Below, in pieces: positions 19,046-29,057 of a stretch of 64,000 nt of DNA (the first letter of the stretch is position 1; each line of letters begins with the position of its first letter). Both the position numbers and the translations under genes were made by a program. The notes beneath the pieces were generated by a model. It did no database searches and was not told the origin of the DNA. It saw only the letters and a program-made list of their open reading frames with translations. This DNA comes from an uncultured Bacteroidota bacterium (lineage in GTDB: Bacteria > Bacteroidota > Bacteroidia > Bacteroidales > F082), in the NCBI GenBank assembly GCA_913055825.1, contig CAJXKB010000007.1, forward strand, positions 1 through 64,000, given 5' to 3'.

Positions 19046-20419
19046 ATGAAAAGAAGATGGTTGTTATACATTTTAGCCGGAATTGTATTGGCAGGTTGTA
19101 GCAATACAGGCACAGGTGAACTTGTAGGAACGCGGAAAAATGAAAAACCGTTTTACCAGCCCGATCCGTATGGGATGGTTTTTGTACCACAGGGAAGTTA
19201 TACCATGGGAGCAGGAGATCAGGATATTACAAATGGCCATCTTATTCAGCCGAAGACGGTTTCCGTATCTGCTTTTTTTATGGATCAAACCGAAATTACA
19301 AACGACGAATACCGGCAATTTGTTTACTGGGTACGCGATTCCATTGCACGACAAATTTTAGGGGATGTGCGTCCTGATGATTACCTCATTGAAGAAAATT
19401 CAAAAACAGGTGAGACTTATGATCCCCCACATCTTAACTGGAAAACAAAAATCAATTGGAACAGTGAGGATCAGGATGTACGTGATGCTCTTCAGGAATT
19501 GTACCTGCCTGAAAACGAACGCTATTTTCGTCATAAACAAATTGATGCCCGAAAACTGATGTATTCATACTACTGGGTCGATTTGCAGGGTACTGCCCGA
19601 AAGGATATGAGTAAAAAAGGAGATCCTAAGATGGCCTCTTTTGCAAACAGACCTTTGGGAACACGCAACCGTTCGGTGTTTGTGCATAACGCAACCATCA
19701 ATGTATATCCGGATACGCTATGCTGGATTACCGATTATACCTATTCGTTTAACGATCCCATGACAGAAAAATATTTTTCCCACCCGGCTTACGACCATTA
19801 TCCTGTGGTGGGGGTCAACTGGCAGCAGGCCAGGGCTTTTTGTGTTTGGAGGACTGAGTTTTTAAACAGTCATCTGCGTGCAAAAAAAGGAGGGGTCGAA
19901 CTTTCCGAATTTCGTTTGCCCACCGAGGCCGAGTGGGAGTGGGCTGCCCGTGGAGGAAACCAGCTGAGTCCTTATCCCTGGGGCGGACCTTATACACGGA
20001 ACGATAAAGGTTGTTTCCTTGCAAATTTTAAACCCTTACGGGGAAATTATATTGCCGATGGTGGCCTGCGTACCGTGGTTGTGGGCCATTATCCACCCAA
20101 CGATTTTGATTTGTATGATATGGCCGGTAATGTGGCCGAGTGGACAAACAGCGCCTACGACCCCTCTTCGTATAATATCTCGTGGGACATGAACCCCAAT
20201 TATACGTATAATGCCAAACCCGATGATCCACCTGTAATGAAAAGAAAGGTAATCCGTGGTGGTTCATGGAAAGATGTTGCCTATTATTTGCGCGTTACAA
20301 CCCGGGCGTATGAATATCAGGACACGGCTAAATCATATATCGGTTTTCGTTGTGTTCAACCTTATCTGGGTCGGAATAAAGGAGATAACCCCAGCAAGGA
20401 ATCTCACGTCTATCATTAA
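19046..20419 (+). CDS. gldK: T9SS ring lipoprotein GldK/PorK
   Basis: 457 residues with a lipoprotein signal (lipobox LAGC, Cys at residue 18). The remainder is a formylglycine-generating-enzyme-like (FGE-sulfatase) domain: GMVFVPQGSYTMGA near residue 43, TEITNDEYRQFV near 83, the RLPTEAEWEWAARGG motif near 296, and C-terminal KVIRGGSWKD and GFRCV. GldK/PorK forms the periplasmic ring of the type IX secretion system with GldN and is not an active FGE enzyme. It is the first of the tight gldKLMN group. Confidence 0.96.
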   Translation: MKRRWLLYILAGIVLAGCSNTGTGELVGTRKNEKPFYQPDPYGMVFVPQGSYTMGAGDQDITNGHLIQPKTVSVSAFFMDQTEITNDEYRQFVYWVRDSIARQILGDVRPDDYLIEENSKTGETYDPPHLNWKTKINWNSEDQDVRDALQELYLPENERYFRHKQIDARKLMYSYYWVDLQGTARKDMSKKGDPKMASFANRPLGTRNRSVFVHNATINVYPDTLCWITDYTYSFNDPMTEKYFSHPAYDHYPVVGVNWQQARAFCVWRTEFLNSHLRAKKGGVELSEFRLPTEAEWEWAARGGNQLSPYPWGGPYTRNDKGCFLANFKPLRGNYIADGGLRTVVVGHYPPNDFDLYDMAGNVAEWTNSAYDPSSYNISWDMNPNYTYNAKPDDPPVMKRKVIRGGSWKDVAYYLRVTTRAYEYQDTAKSYIGFRCVQPYLGRNKGDNPSKESHVYH

Positions 20420-20461
20420 AAAAAATAATTAAGAACGATTAATTTATATAAGCGAATCATT

Positions 20462-21472
20462 ATGGGATTTTTTGATTTTAATAAAACAAGAGTATACAGA
20501 AACCTGATGGCCAAGGTTTACGGTATAGGGGCATCGGTGGTTTTAATAGGGGCTCTGTTAAAAATAAACCATTATGGAGGGGCCGATTTTGCCCTCGCTT
20601 TGGGGCTTGGAACCGAAGCTTTAATCTTTTTTCTTTCGGCCTTTGAAGTGCCTCATGTTGAACCCGACTGGAGTATGGTCTATCCAGAATTAGCCGGTAT
20701 GTACCATCCCGTAAAAGGAAGTGACGCCCAAACATTGAGAGGCCGGCAAACAGCAACCCAAAAGCTGGATCAAATGTTTGAGAAAGCACAAATTGACCAG
20801 TCAATGATTGACAAGCTTGGGGAAGGATTGAGTAAATTTTCTGAAAACGCAGTAAAAATGGCTGACGTTACCGATGCAGCTGTGGCATCCAAAAATTTTG
20901 CCGACGAGCTAAATTCGGCAGCGCAATCTACTCATAAGCTCGGTGAAGTTATGGAAAACGACCTTAAAGCAGCTGGTAGCTATTCGGAAAACATGAATGT
21001 CATCAACCAAAAAGTTGAGGTGCTTTCTAATGCCTATTCACAGGCAGCCGATATCCTCAAAGGAAATATGGATACTACCGAAGAATTTGCAGGGACAGTA
21101 CACGAGGCTACCCAATCGGCAAAAAACCTGGCAGCGGGTTATCAAAAATCAGCCGAAATACTGTCAAAATCGGTAGAAGCACTCGATTTTACTGCTGTTG
21201 AAGGTGATGCTTACAATACACAACTTAGAAAAATTGCTGAAAATCTCGCTGCACTGAATGCAATTTATGAAATTCAATTGCAGAGTAGCAATGATGCAGT
21301 GGAAAACTCGGGAAAAATGCGGGAAACCATGTCGCAACTGTTACAAAGCCTTGAGAAATCAACCGCTAATTCCGGTCAGTTTGCATTACAACTGGAAACT
21401 TTGTCACAACGGATGGAATCGCTCAATAAAGTATATGGTAATATGTTGACTGCCATGAATATTCAGGCCTGA
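20462..21472 (+). CDS. gldL: T9SS inner-membrane motor protein GldL
   Basis: 336 residues. Two N-terminal membrane helices (about 15-35 and 42-60) are separated by the KINHYGGADF segment and followed by FFLSAFEVPHVEPDW. The rest is a long soluble, coiled-coil-rich region. GldL with GldM forms the proton-motive-force-driven rotary motor of T9SS, a 5:2 complex in known structures. It lies 42 bases after gldK and 37 before gldM. Confidence 0.96.
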   Translation: MGFFDFNKTRVYRNLMAKVYGIGASVVLIGALLKINHYGGADFALALGLGTEALIFFLSAFEVPHVEPDWSMVYPELAGMYHPVKGSDAQTLRGRQTATQKLDQMFEKAQIDQSMIDKLGEGLSKFSENAVKMADVTDAAVASKNFADELNSAAQSTHKLGEVMENDLKAAGSYSENMNVINQKVEVLSNAYSQAADILKGNMDTTEEFAGTVHEATQSAKNLAAGYQKSAEILSKSVEALDFTAVEGDAYNTQLRKIAENLAALNAIYEIQLQSSNDAVENSGKMRETMSQLLQSLEKSTANSGQFALQLETLSQRMESLNKVYGNMLTAMNIQA

Positions 21473-21509
21473 TAAAAACATGAGCCGTGTAAACATAAAA
21501 CTAATTTAA

Positions 21510-23195
21510 ATGGCTGGATATAAAGAGACACCGAGACAGAAAATGATCGCCATGATGTACCTCGTGCTTTATGCATTGTTGGCACTTAACGTGTCGAAAC
21601 AGGTGCTGGACGCTTTTTTGGTGGTGAACGAAAGTGTGGAAAGCACAAACGAAAGCCTGAGTGAGAAGATTGCTTCTACTTATAACCGCTTCGAGCAACA
21701 ATATCAGTTGAATCCCGATAAGGTGGGTCCGTATTGGGAGAAATCCAAAGTGGTGAAGACTAAATCAGACGAAATGCTACAATATCTTAACCACTTGAAA
21801 TTAAAGCTGATTGAGGTGTCTGAAAAGAAAGACTCTGCCTTTGTGGTGAAAAATTATTATTTTGACTCCCTCGTTACCGATGTGTATCATCCAACTAAAA
21901 TGATTAAAAAGAAGTTTTTGAACCTGAATTCCGTACCTACCAAAGATCGCTATAACGATGTAACCAATTACCTGATTGGCGTCGGGAACAGCAAAAAAGG
22001 GGAAGCTTATCGCCTGAGTAAAAGAATGACAGATTTACGCACCACCATGTTGCATTTTATGAATTTACCTGATTCAAGCACTAAGGTGGGGTTGATTACC
22101 AACTTTTTAGGTGATAAAAAAATTATTTATCGCAATGCTGACCATCAAAAGCAGGATTGGGAAAATCACAACTTTTATTATACTATTTTGGCAGCTGATA
22201 TCACGTTGACAAACAAAATAATATCGGAAGTTAAAATGGCTGAATTTGATGCCATGAAGTATTTGTATAGCTCGGTTACCGAAAAAGATTATAAATTCGA
22301 TAATGTGGCAGCCAAAGTTATTCCAAAAAGTACTTATGTGCTTAAAGGTGGTAAATACGAAGCCGAAGTGCTGGTGGCTGCTTACGATACCAAGACGAAT
22401 CCCAATGTGAGGGTGTTGGCCGGTACGGATTCCATTACGGATAAAAACCTGAAAAATGCCCGCTTAATAAAAGGTAAAGGCGGATTGGTGAAATTGGTTT
22501 TTCCGGCTAATAAAGAGGGAAATCATAAATATGCCGGAATTATTGAAATGGTCGATCCGAAAACCAATCAAATTGCCCATTATAATTTTAATGCCAACTA
22601 CACGGTGGCTCCTCCATCGTTAACGGTGGCCCCTTTAAAAATGAATGTGTTTTACATCGGGGTCGAAAATCCGGTCTCAATCACATCGCCTGGCCTGGCC
22701 GAACAACAAATTAAGCCGCAGATCACGGCCGGAAAGTTATATCGTAAGGGCAAAAACTGGATGGTGAAAATTGATAACAGGGTGCCCGGAAACAAAGTGT
22801 ATGTGAGTGCTGTGGCTAAAATCGATGGCAAACAGGTTTTGTTGGGAAAATCGGAATTTCGCGTGAAGCGTGTTCCCGATCCCATTGCCGAAGTGGCCGG
22901 CCAAACCAATGGTAAAATTGATAAAAATATTTTGCTGGCTGCCGGCGCTATTATTCCCGACATGAAAGACTTTGAATTTGATTTGTATTTTACGGTTACG
23001 TCGTACACCTTTGCCACCATACTAAATGGTGACTGGATACCTAAAAGTATCAGGGGTAATCGCTTTACTCCCGAAATGATTAACATTATCCGGAAAGCCA
23101 AACACAAACAAAAGTTCTTTTTTGAAAATATTGTGGCCAAAGGCCCTGATGGAACGGTGAGAAGCCTGAACCCCATTAGTTTAGAGATTAAATAA
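21510..23195 (+). CDS. gldM: T9SS motor/shaft protein GldM
   Basis: 561 residues. The single N-terminal membrane helix (MIAMMYLVLYALLALNVSK, from about residue 12) is the most conserved part and packs inside the GldL pentamer. The long periplasmic part begins with a helical domain and continues as beta-rich domains, for example YTVAPPSLTVAPLKMNVFY and NPVSITSPGL. This periplasmic shaft transmits motor torque to the GldK/N ring. It ends 8 bases before gldN, suggesting translational coupling. Confidence 0.96.
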   Translation: MAGYKETPRQKMIAMMYLVLYALLALNVSKQVLDAFLVVNESVESTNESLSEKIASTYNRFEQQYQLNPDKVGPYWEKSKVVKTKSDEMLQYLNHLKLKLIEVSEKKDSAFVVKNYYFDSLVTDVYHPTKMIKKKFLNLNSVPTKDRYNDVTNYLIGVGNSKKGEAYRLSKRMTDLRTTMLHFMNLPDSSTKVGLITNFLGDKKIIYRNADHQKQDWENHNFYYTILAADITLTNKIISEVKMAEFDAMKYLYSSVTEKDYKFDNVAAKVIPKSTYVLKGGKYEAEVLVAAYDTKTNPNVRVLAGTDSITDKNLKNARLIKGKGGLVKLVFPANKEGNHKYAGIIEMVDPKTNQIAHYNFNANYTVAPPSLTVAPLKMNVFYIGVENPVSITSPGLAEQQIKPQITAGKLYRKGKNWMVKIDNRVPGNKVYVSAVAKIDGKQVLLGKSEFRVKRVPDPIAEVAGQTNGKIDKNILLAAGAIIPDMKDFEFDLYFTVTSYTFATILNGDWIPKSIRGNRFTPEMINIIRKAKHKQKFFFENIVAKGPDGTVRSLNPISLEIK

Positions 23196-23203
23196 TTAAA
23201 AAG

Positions 23204-24049
23204 ATGAAAAAACTGTTTCTTATTACCTGTTCAGTTATGCTGCTCCTTGGCCCTGCCATGCTGAAAGCGCAAATTACGGATGAATCTCCCTTGGATGGTT
23301 TGTATGCTGATCAGGGAATTGTCAACAAAACGCCATTGCCTCTGCCCGGTGTGCGAAAAGCAGACGTTATGTGGTCAAAACGCATTTGGCGCGAAATCGA
23401 TTTCCGTCAGAAAATGAACCAGGTCTTTTATTTTCCGATTAATCCCCACCAAAACTGGAAATCGTTTATAACGGTGATCCTCGACGCCCTGAAACAGGGA
23501 AAAATTACGGCTTACGATGTGTCAAATACCGATGAACTGCTGGTGCCGATTACTTATCAGGAAATCATCGGCCGCCAAACCGATACCATTCATAAAATTA
23601 TGCGACGGTCGTATCCGCCTTATGATGAATATGATACAACAATTATCACTGAATTTGATCCTTCCAAAGTGATGCGCCTGCGCCTGAAAGAAGACTGGTA
23701 TTTTGATAAACAACGCTCGCAAATGCTTGTCCGCATCGAAGCTTTCTGCCCCGTAATTATTAAAGAACACAACGGTCAGGAAGTTACCGAACCTTTGTTT
23801 TGGGTATCGTATCCACAGTCACGAAAAGTCCTTGCGCAGGCCCTGGCATTTAATCCGTCTAATTCGGCCATGCGTTTAAGTTTTGACGATATTTTTATCA
23901 AACGTTTGTTCAGTAGTTATATTTACAAAGAACAAAACATGTACGACCGGCGGATTTCGGCTTATGCCACCGGCGTGGATGCCATTATGGAATCAAACCG
24001 GATTAAACGGGAAATGTTCAACTTTGAACAATATCTCTGGCAATATTGA
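23204..24049 (+). CDS. gldN: T9SS ring protein GldN/PorN
   Basis: 281 residues with a signal peptide ending near LKAQ. Family features include RKADVMWSKRIWREIDFRQKMNQ (partly quoted as RIWREIDFRQKMNQ) near residue 65, FDPSKVMRLRLKEDWYFDK near 150, and the C-terminal SAYATGVDAIMESNRIK. It forms the periplasmic ring with GldK. It is the last gene of the porP-gldKLMN group, closed by a hairpin terminator. Confidence 0.95.
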   Translation: MKKLFLITCSVMLLLGPAMLKAQITDESPLDGLYADQGIVNKTPLPLPGVRKADVMWSKRIWREIDFRQKMNQVFYFPINPHQNWKSFITVILDALKQGKITAYDVSNTDELLVPITYQEIIGRQTDTIHKIMRRSYPPYDEYDTTIITEFDPSKVMRLRLKEDWYFDKQRSQMLVRIEAFCPVIIKEHNGQEVTEPLFWVSYPQSRKVLAQALAFNPSNSAMRLSFDDIFIKRLFSSYIYKEQNMYDRRISAYATGVDAIMESNRIKREMFNFEQYLWQY

Positions 24050-24066
24050 TATAAGTTAGCAGTATT

Positions 24067-24096
24067 AAAACTCTCCTCACCGGGGAGTTTTTTTGT
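24067..24096 (+). terminator. Terminator of the gldKLMN operon
   Basis: AACTCTCC (24069-24076) pairs with GGGGAGTT (24082-24089), with one T-G wobble, and is followed by a T-run. It separates the secretion genes from recG. Confidence 0.85.
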
Positions 24097-24101
24097 TTTT
24101 A

Positions 24102-24109
24102 TACCTTTG
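24102..24109 (+). promoter_or_regulatory. -7 box deciding the recG start
   Basis: TACCTTTG matches TAnnTTTG. It lies directly before ATG 24114 and excludes the longer frame that begins at 24093. The inferred transcript would start at or very near the ATG, so the message may be leaderless or nearly so. Confidence 0.5.
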
Positions 24110-24113
24110 CTTC

Positions 24114-26219
24114 ATGCATGCTATTTTTGATACTTCCATTACCTATTTAAAAGGTGTCGGTCCGCATAAAGCCGACTTGCTTGCCAAAGAGTTAGGCATC
24201 AGGACTTATCGTGATTTGCTTGTGTATTTCCCTTTTCGTTATGTGGATAAAAGCAAAATTTATAAAATTAAAGAAGTAACTACCGATGCCACTTATTTTC
24301 TGTTGAAAGGACGGATTACCAACTTGCAGGCAGTGGGCGATAAAAGAACAAAATACATTAAAGCCCAACTGGTTGACGATAGCGGAAGTATAGAGTTGTT
24401 GTGGTTTAAAGGCCTTCGATGGATTAAAAACCGCTTTGAGCCCGGAAAGGAATATTTGGTGTTTGGGAAGCCTTCTGTTTATAAAAATATGTTCAATTTT
24501 GTTCATCCTGAAATTGATGATGTCCCGGATGAACAAAGCGGGGCACTGACCAACCGGCTGGAAGGAATTTATCATTCTTCCGAAAAGCTTAAAAATGCCG
24601 GGATGGGCAGCCGGGGTATTTCCAAACTAATCAAAACGTTGCTTACAGCAACGGCCGGGCAACTTTTGGAAAATCTGCCTGATAATTTTATAAAACGCTA
24701 TGGCCTGCTGGATCATAAAACGGCCATGCTCAACATCCATTTTCCTGCAAATCCTGAAATTATTAATAAGGCCATCCTCAGGCTCAAATTTGAAGAATTG
24801 TTTTTCCTGCAGCTTGAATTGCTGTTGCAGAAAAAGATTTTAAAAAACAAGGCTCAAGGCCAGGTTTTTGAGAGAGTTGGAGAAAAATTTAATACTTTTT
24901 TTAAAGATTATTTGCCTTTTGAACTGACCGGGGCACAAAAACGTGTTATTCGCGAAATTCGCGGCGATTTGCGCACCGGCAAACAAATGAACCGCTTGTT
25001 GCAGGGCGATGTAGGTAGCGGCAAAACCCTGGTGGCTTTGATGAGTATGCTTATAGCCATTGATAACGGTTTTCAGGCAACTTTTATGGCGCCTACCGAA
25101 ATATTGGCCACCCAGCATTACAACACATTACGGCAAATATTGGGCGACATGAATGTGTCAGTGGAATTGCTTACCGGCTCCACCAAAGCAACTAAACGCA
25201 AACAACTTCACGAAGATTTGCAGCAGGGCCGGCTGGATATTCTTGTAGGCACACATGCACTGATTGAGGATACGGTAAAATTCAGTAAGCTGGGATTTGT
25301 GGTTATTGATGAGCAGCACCGTTTTGGTGTGGCACAGCGGGCTAAACTGTGGAAAAAAAATAAAATTCCTCCCCACGTGTTGGTAATGACGGCTACGCCC
25401 ATTCCACGCACGCTGGCCATGACCCTGTATGGTAATCTCGATATCTCAATTATTGATGAATTGCCCCCCGGCCGCAAGCCGGTGAAGACCCTTCATTTTT
25501 TTGAATCGAAAAGATTGCGCGTGATTGGCTTTATGCGCGACCAAATTCAAAAAGGCAGGCAAATTTATGTGGTTTATCCATTAATTTCGGAATCGGAAAA
25601 AATGGATTTGAAAAACCTGATGGATGGTTATGAAAATATGCTGCGTGATTTTCCTGAACCTGAATATCAGGTGAGTGTGGTGCACGGGAAGATGAAACCT
25701 GATGTTAAGGCCTTTGAAATGAAACGTTTTACCGACGGAATTACAAATATACTGGTGGCTACTACTGTGATTGAAGTAGGCGTTGACGTGCCCAATGCAT
25801 CGGTGATGATCATTGAAAATGCCGAACGTTTTGGATTATCTCAATTGCATCAGCTCCGGGGACGTGTAGGACGTGGGGCCGACCAGTCGTGGTGTATACT
25901 TATGTCGGGAAATAAGCTTTCTAACGAAGGTAGGAAAAGACTGGAAATAATGGTTTCCACTACCGATGGATTTAAAATTGCCGAAGCTGATTTAAAACTC
26001 CGCGGGCCGGGTGATATACAGGGGACACGACAGTCGGGGATGCTCGATCTTCACCTTGCCAATCTTGCAAAAGATGGTGATTTAATAGCCAAAACCCGTA
26101 AAATTGCCGCTGAAATTCTCGAAGACGACCCCCGCCTGCAAAAAGAAGAAAACCGGCGACTGAACCTGGAAATTCGCCGCAGGTTTAAAGATAAGACCCT
26201 GTGGGCACGTATTTCGTAG
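24114..26219 (+). CDS. recG: ATP-dependent DNA helicase RecG
   Basis: 701 residues from ATG 24114. RecG remodels stalled forks and branched DNA. In order: an N-terminal wedge/OB-fold domain with TYLKGVGPHKADLL and LLVYFPFRYVD; the Walker A motif GDVGSGKT near residue 299; the DEQH box (VIDEQHRFG) near 398; SAT-type motif MTATPIPRTLA near 425; and motif VI QLRGRVGRG near 582. The C-terminal wedge-associated segment follows. Length is normal. Confidence 0.97.
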   Translation: MHAIFDTSITYLKGVGPHKADLLAKELGIRTYRDLLVYFPFRYVDKSKIYKIKEVTTDATYFLLKGRITNLQAVGDKRTKYIKAQLVDDSGSIELLWFKGLRWIKNRFEPGKEYLVFGKPSVYKNMFNFVHPEIDDVPDEQSGALTNRLEGIYHSSEKLKNAGMGSRGISKLIKTLLTATAGQLLENLPDNFIKRYGLLDHKTAMLNIHFPANPEIINKAILRLKFEELFFLQLELLLQKKILKNKAQGQVFERVGEKFNTFFKDYLPFELTGAQKRVIREIRGDLRTGKQMNRLLQGDVGSGKTLVALMSMLIAIDNGFQATFMAPTEILATQHYNTLRQILGDMNVSVELLTGSTKATKRKQLHEDLQQGRLDILVGTHALIEDTVKFSKLGFVVIDEQHRFGVAQRAKLWKKNKIPPHVLVMTATPIPRTLAMTLYGNLDISIIDELPPGRKPVKTLHFFESKRLRVIGFMRDQIQKGRQIYVVYPLISESEKMDLKNLMDGYENMLRDFPEPEYQVSVVHGKMKPDVKAFEMKRFTDGITNILVATTVIEVGVDVPNASVMIIENAERFGLSQLHQLRGRVGRGADQSWCILMSGNKLSNEGRKRLEIMVSTTDGFKIAEADLKLRGPGDIQGTRQSGMLDLHLANLAKDGDLIAKTRKIAAEILEDDPRLQKEENRRLNLEIRRRFKDKTLWARIS

Positions 26220-26278
26220 CCTGCCTTAAATAATCATAAAAGCATCTGTACAGCCTCGTTTGATTATCTTAGGTTGTT

Positions 26279-26286
26279 TATATTTG
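26279..26286 (+). promoter_or_regulatory. -7 box upstream of the S41 protease gene
   Basis: TATATTTG fits TAnnTTTG, with a TTTG at 26259-26262 as a possible but closely spaced -33 element. The protease ATG follows 22 bases downstream. Confidence 0.5.
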
Positions 26287-26308
26287 CAGACGATCAAATT
26301 TTGTAAAA

Positions 26309-27937
26309 ATGAATAATCCTAAACGAAAATATAGTGTCTATCTTCCCATTGCGTTTTCACTCGTTTTAATATCTGGAATTATCCTCGGCTTTTTGCTCGA
26401 ACGAACTTCATCGCCTTCAAAAGGCCTCTCCTTTTTGCCGGGTACTCACCAGGCCTATGGTAAAGTAGACGATATTATTCAATATATCGATAATAATTAT
26501 GTTGATTCGGTAAATCAGGATCACCTCGAAACAGATGCCATTAAAGGGATGTTGAACGATCTGGATCCACATTCGGCTTATATTACTGCCGATGAATTTA
26601 ACGAAATAAATGACCCCCTTTTGGGAAGTTTTGAAGGAATAGGCATTAGTTTTCGTATTGAACGGGATACCATCATGGTAATTAATCCCATCCCGGGTGG
26701 TCCATCCGAAAAGGTAGGCCTGATGGCCGGCGACCGCATTGTAAAAGTGAATGATACACTTGTGGCAGGCGTTAAAATCACCAATAATAAAGCCATCCAC
26801 AAACTGAAAGGAAAAAAAGGAACTAAGGTGAAAGTTTCCATATTCAGGCGCGGTGTTCCCAAACTCATCGACTTTACCATTACGCGCGGCATTATTCCTA
26901 CCTACAGCCTTGATATTGCTTACATGGTTGATAAAAATTTGGGATACATTAAACTGAATAAATTTTCGGCTACTACTTACGACGAATTTGATGCTGCAGT
27001 AAAAAAACTGCAAAAGAAGGGGATGAAAAAACTTATCCTCGATTTACGGGGAAATCCGGGCGGTTATCTTGCTGCTGCCATTAACGTGGCCGATGAGTTT
27101 TTGCCCGCCGGCAAATTGATTGTTTATACCAAAGGACTTCACCGGCCCAAATCGTTTGCATTTGCAACCGACAAAGGACGGCTTCAGCATACCGACGTGG
27201 GTATCTTAATTGATGAAGGAACTGCCTCGGCGGCCGAAATTGTTACCGGCGCTTTGCAGGATAACGATATCGGTGTAGTAATCGGTCGTCGCTCCTTCGG
27301 AAAAGGGCTTGTGCAGGAACAAATGCGCCTGCCCGACGGTTCGGCATTGCGCCTGACCGTGGCCCGATATTATACGCCCACCGGCCGTTGTATCCAGAAA
27401 CCTTACAAAAAAGATGATTTTAAGGATTATTATTCCGAGGCTTATCATCGCTATTTGGATGGAGAGTTGGAAAATCGCGACAGCATAAAATTTAACGACT
27501 CGTTGAAATACACCACACCCAAAGGTAAAATTGTGTATGGCGGTGGAGGCATTATGCCCGATGTTTTTGTTCCCATTCAGATTGATAGTTTGCATTCGTT
27601 TTACAACATCCTTGCCAACAAAGGGATGATTTATCAGTTTGCTTTTGACTTTACGGACACCCACCGGCACGAATTGCGGAAATACAAAAATTTTAAAACC
27701 TTTAACCGTGGTTTCCATATGACCGACAAGATGTACCGGAATTTGGTGGCTTATGCCAAATCAAAAGGAATTATAGGTACACCGCAAAAAGTTAAGGTTT
27801 CAAAAGATAAAATTGAAATTTTATTTAAAGCTTATGTTGGTCGTAATATATTGGACGAGAAAGGGTTCTATCCTATATACCACAAAATAGACCCTGTGTT
27901 TAAAAAGGCGGTGGAGGTAATGCGGGATAGAAAATAA
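26309..27937 (+). CDS. C-terminal processing peptidase (family S41, CtpA/Prc-like)
   Basis: 542 residues. An N-terminal membrane anchor (about 10-30) is followed by a helical segment with MLNDLDPHSAYI, a PDZ domain (about 100-190, with GIGISFRIE and AGDRIVKVNDT), and the S41 core. The catalytic Ser is in DEGTASAAEIV (near 307) and the Lys in RRSFGKGLVQEQ (near 331). It is a periplasmic protease that recognises exposed C-termini. An extra region of roughly 120 residues after the core is common in Bacteroidota versions. It is located next to recG, away from any obvious substrate. Confidence 0.94.
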   Translation: MNNPKRKYSVYLPIAFSLVLISGIILGFLLERTSSPSKGLSFLPGTHQAYGKVDDIIQYIDNNYVDSVNQDHLETDAIKGMLNDLDPHSAYITADEFNEINDPLLGSFEGIGISFRIERDTIMVINPIPGGPSEKVGLMAGDRIVKVNDTLVAGVKITNNKAIHKLKGKKGTKVKVSIFRRGVPKLIDFTITRGIIPTYSLDIAYMVDKNLGYIKLNKFSATTYDEFDAAVKKLQKKGMKKLILDLRGNPGGYLAAAINVADEFLPAGKLIVYTKGLHRPKSFAFATDKGRLQHTDVGILIDEGTASAAEIVTGALQDNDIGVVIGRRSFGKGLVQEQMRLPDGSALRLTVARYYTPTGRCIQKPYKKDDFKDYYSEAYHRYLDGELENRDSIKFNDSLKYTTPKGKIVYGGGGIMPDVFVPIQIDSLHSFYNILANKGMIYQFAFDFTDTHRHELRKYKNFKTFNRGFHMTDKMYRNLVAYAKSKGIIGTPQKVKVSKDKIEILFKAYVGRNILDEKGFYPIYHKIDPVFKKAVEVMRDRK

Positions 27938-28004
27938 GTACACCAAAATAGCAGTCTCACCTTCCGAATACTTTCTGTAAGTTATTCCGGAACAATGCCT
28001 TCGG

Positions 28005-29006
28005 TTATACGGTTTCTTTGGGAAACAGTTTAAATGCTTTTTCCACAATGGAATCTTCATCTTGCCGCAGCATACATTTAAAATGATTTTTGGGGCATTT
28101 TTTATGGCCGATTTTACTGCAAGGCCGACATTTAAGATTAGTTACTTCGGCAATTGCCAAACGTTCCGGGTGGTCGGGCTCATAAGGGGACATGCCAAAT
28201 TCGGGAATGGTATTGCCCCATATACTGATAACAGGTTTGTTAAAGGCGGCGGCAATGTGCATCAGTCCCGTGTCGTTGGTGATGATTAAGCCGGCTTGCC
28301 GTACAATGGAAGCCGATTGGTCAAGGCTGAGTTGGCCACAGGCATTTAGTAAATCTTGCTTTTGACAAATTTCCTTGATTTTTTCACCCGGCAGCCTGTC
28401 TTCGGAACCACCGAGCAAGACCACAGGCCAAGGCAACCGCTCGATAACAGCAGCCGTTTTTTCAATAGGAAAAATTTTGGTTTGGTGCTTTCCGCCAATG
28501 ATAAATCCCACAAAAGCATTTTCTTTTAAAGGAGGGAAATCCCTCAGATCCACCCAGGATTTTTCGGGGATAAAATAATCAAGCCCTTTCCCGTCGTTTT
28601 TAACGCCAAGCGATTCAACGGCCTGAAAATAACGATCGACAATATGCTGTCGTGGCAAACGGTTCAGCTTAAAATTCACCAGCAACCATTTCTCTTTGTT
28701 AAGTTTCGGAAAAGATGCTGAGGGCTTCTTCAGTGCCTGTTTTATGCGAAACGACCGTATATTTTTTTGTAAATCCACCACAAAGTCAAAATTTTCCGTA
28801 CGTAGGGAAGGAACAATTTCTGAAAGTTTTTCATTAAATGAATGTACTGTATCTAGATGAGGATTAGTGTTATATAATCCTGCAAAAGCATTTTTTGTAA
28901 GCACGTGCAACTCACAATGCAGCTGTGTTTTTAGCGCCCGGATAACCGGAGTTGTTAACACAATATCCCCAATGGAGCTGAAGCGGATAAGCAGAATCTT
29001 TTTCAA
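28005..29006 (-). CDS. Family 9 glycosyltransferase (heptosyltransferase-like)
   Basis: 333 residues beginning MKKILLIRFSSIGDIVLTTPV, the classical GT9 opening. The donor-binding motif ITNDTGLMHIAAAFNKPVISIWG (partly quoted: NDTGLMHIAAA) lies near residue 240. The C-terminal part carries a cysteine-rich patch CRPCSKIGHKKCPKNHFKC near 295-313, typical of many Bacteroidota GT9 enzymes. The enzyme probably adds a heptose or similar sugar to the lipopolysaccharide core; the exact donor is unknown. A 61-residue minus-strand gene precedes it in the same direction, 51 bases upstream. Confidence 0.9.
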   Translation of the reverse strand: MKKILLIRFSSIGDIVLTTPVIRALKTQLHCELHVLTKNAFAGLYNTNPHLDTVHSFNEKLSEIVPSLRTENFDFVVDLQKNIRSFRIKQALKKPSASFPKLNKEKWLLVNFKLNRLPRQHIVDRYFQAVESLGVKNDGKGLDYFIPEKSWVDLRDFPPLKENAFVGFIIGGKHQTKIFPIEKTAAVIERLPWPVVLLGGSEDRLPGEKIKEICQKQDLLNACGQLSLDQSASIVRQAGLIITNDTGLMHIAAAFNKPVISIWGNTIPEFGMSPYEPDHPERLAIAEVTNLKCRPCSKIGHKKCPKNHFKCMLRQDEDSIVEKAFKLFPKETV

Positions 29007-29057
29007 GGCAATTCTTTTTTACAAATCTAAGGGTTTTTGTGCTTTGAAGCAAAACGC

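Noticed and set aside
19046-20419. Formylglycine-generating enzyme (sulfatase activator)
   Set aside because: The FGE fold is present, but the lipoprotein signal and the gldLMN neighbours identify GldK.
22652-23176. Long minus-strand frame opposite gldM
   Set aside because: Shadow of the gldM coding sequence; no family features and no promoter.
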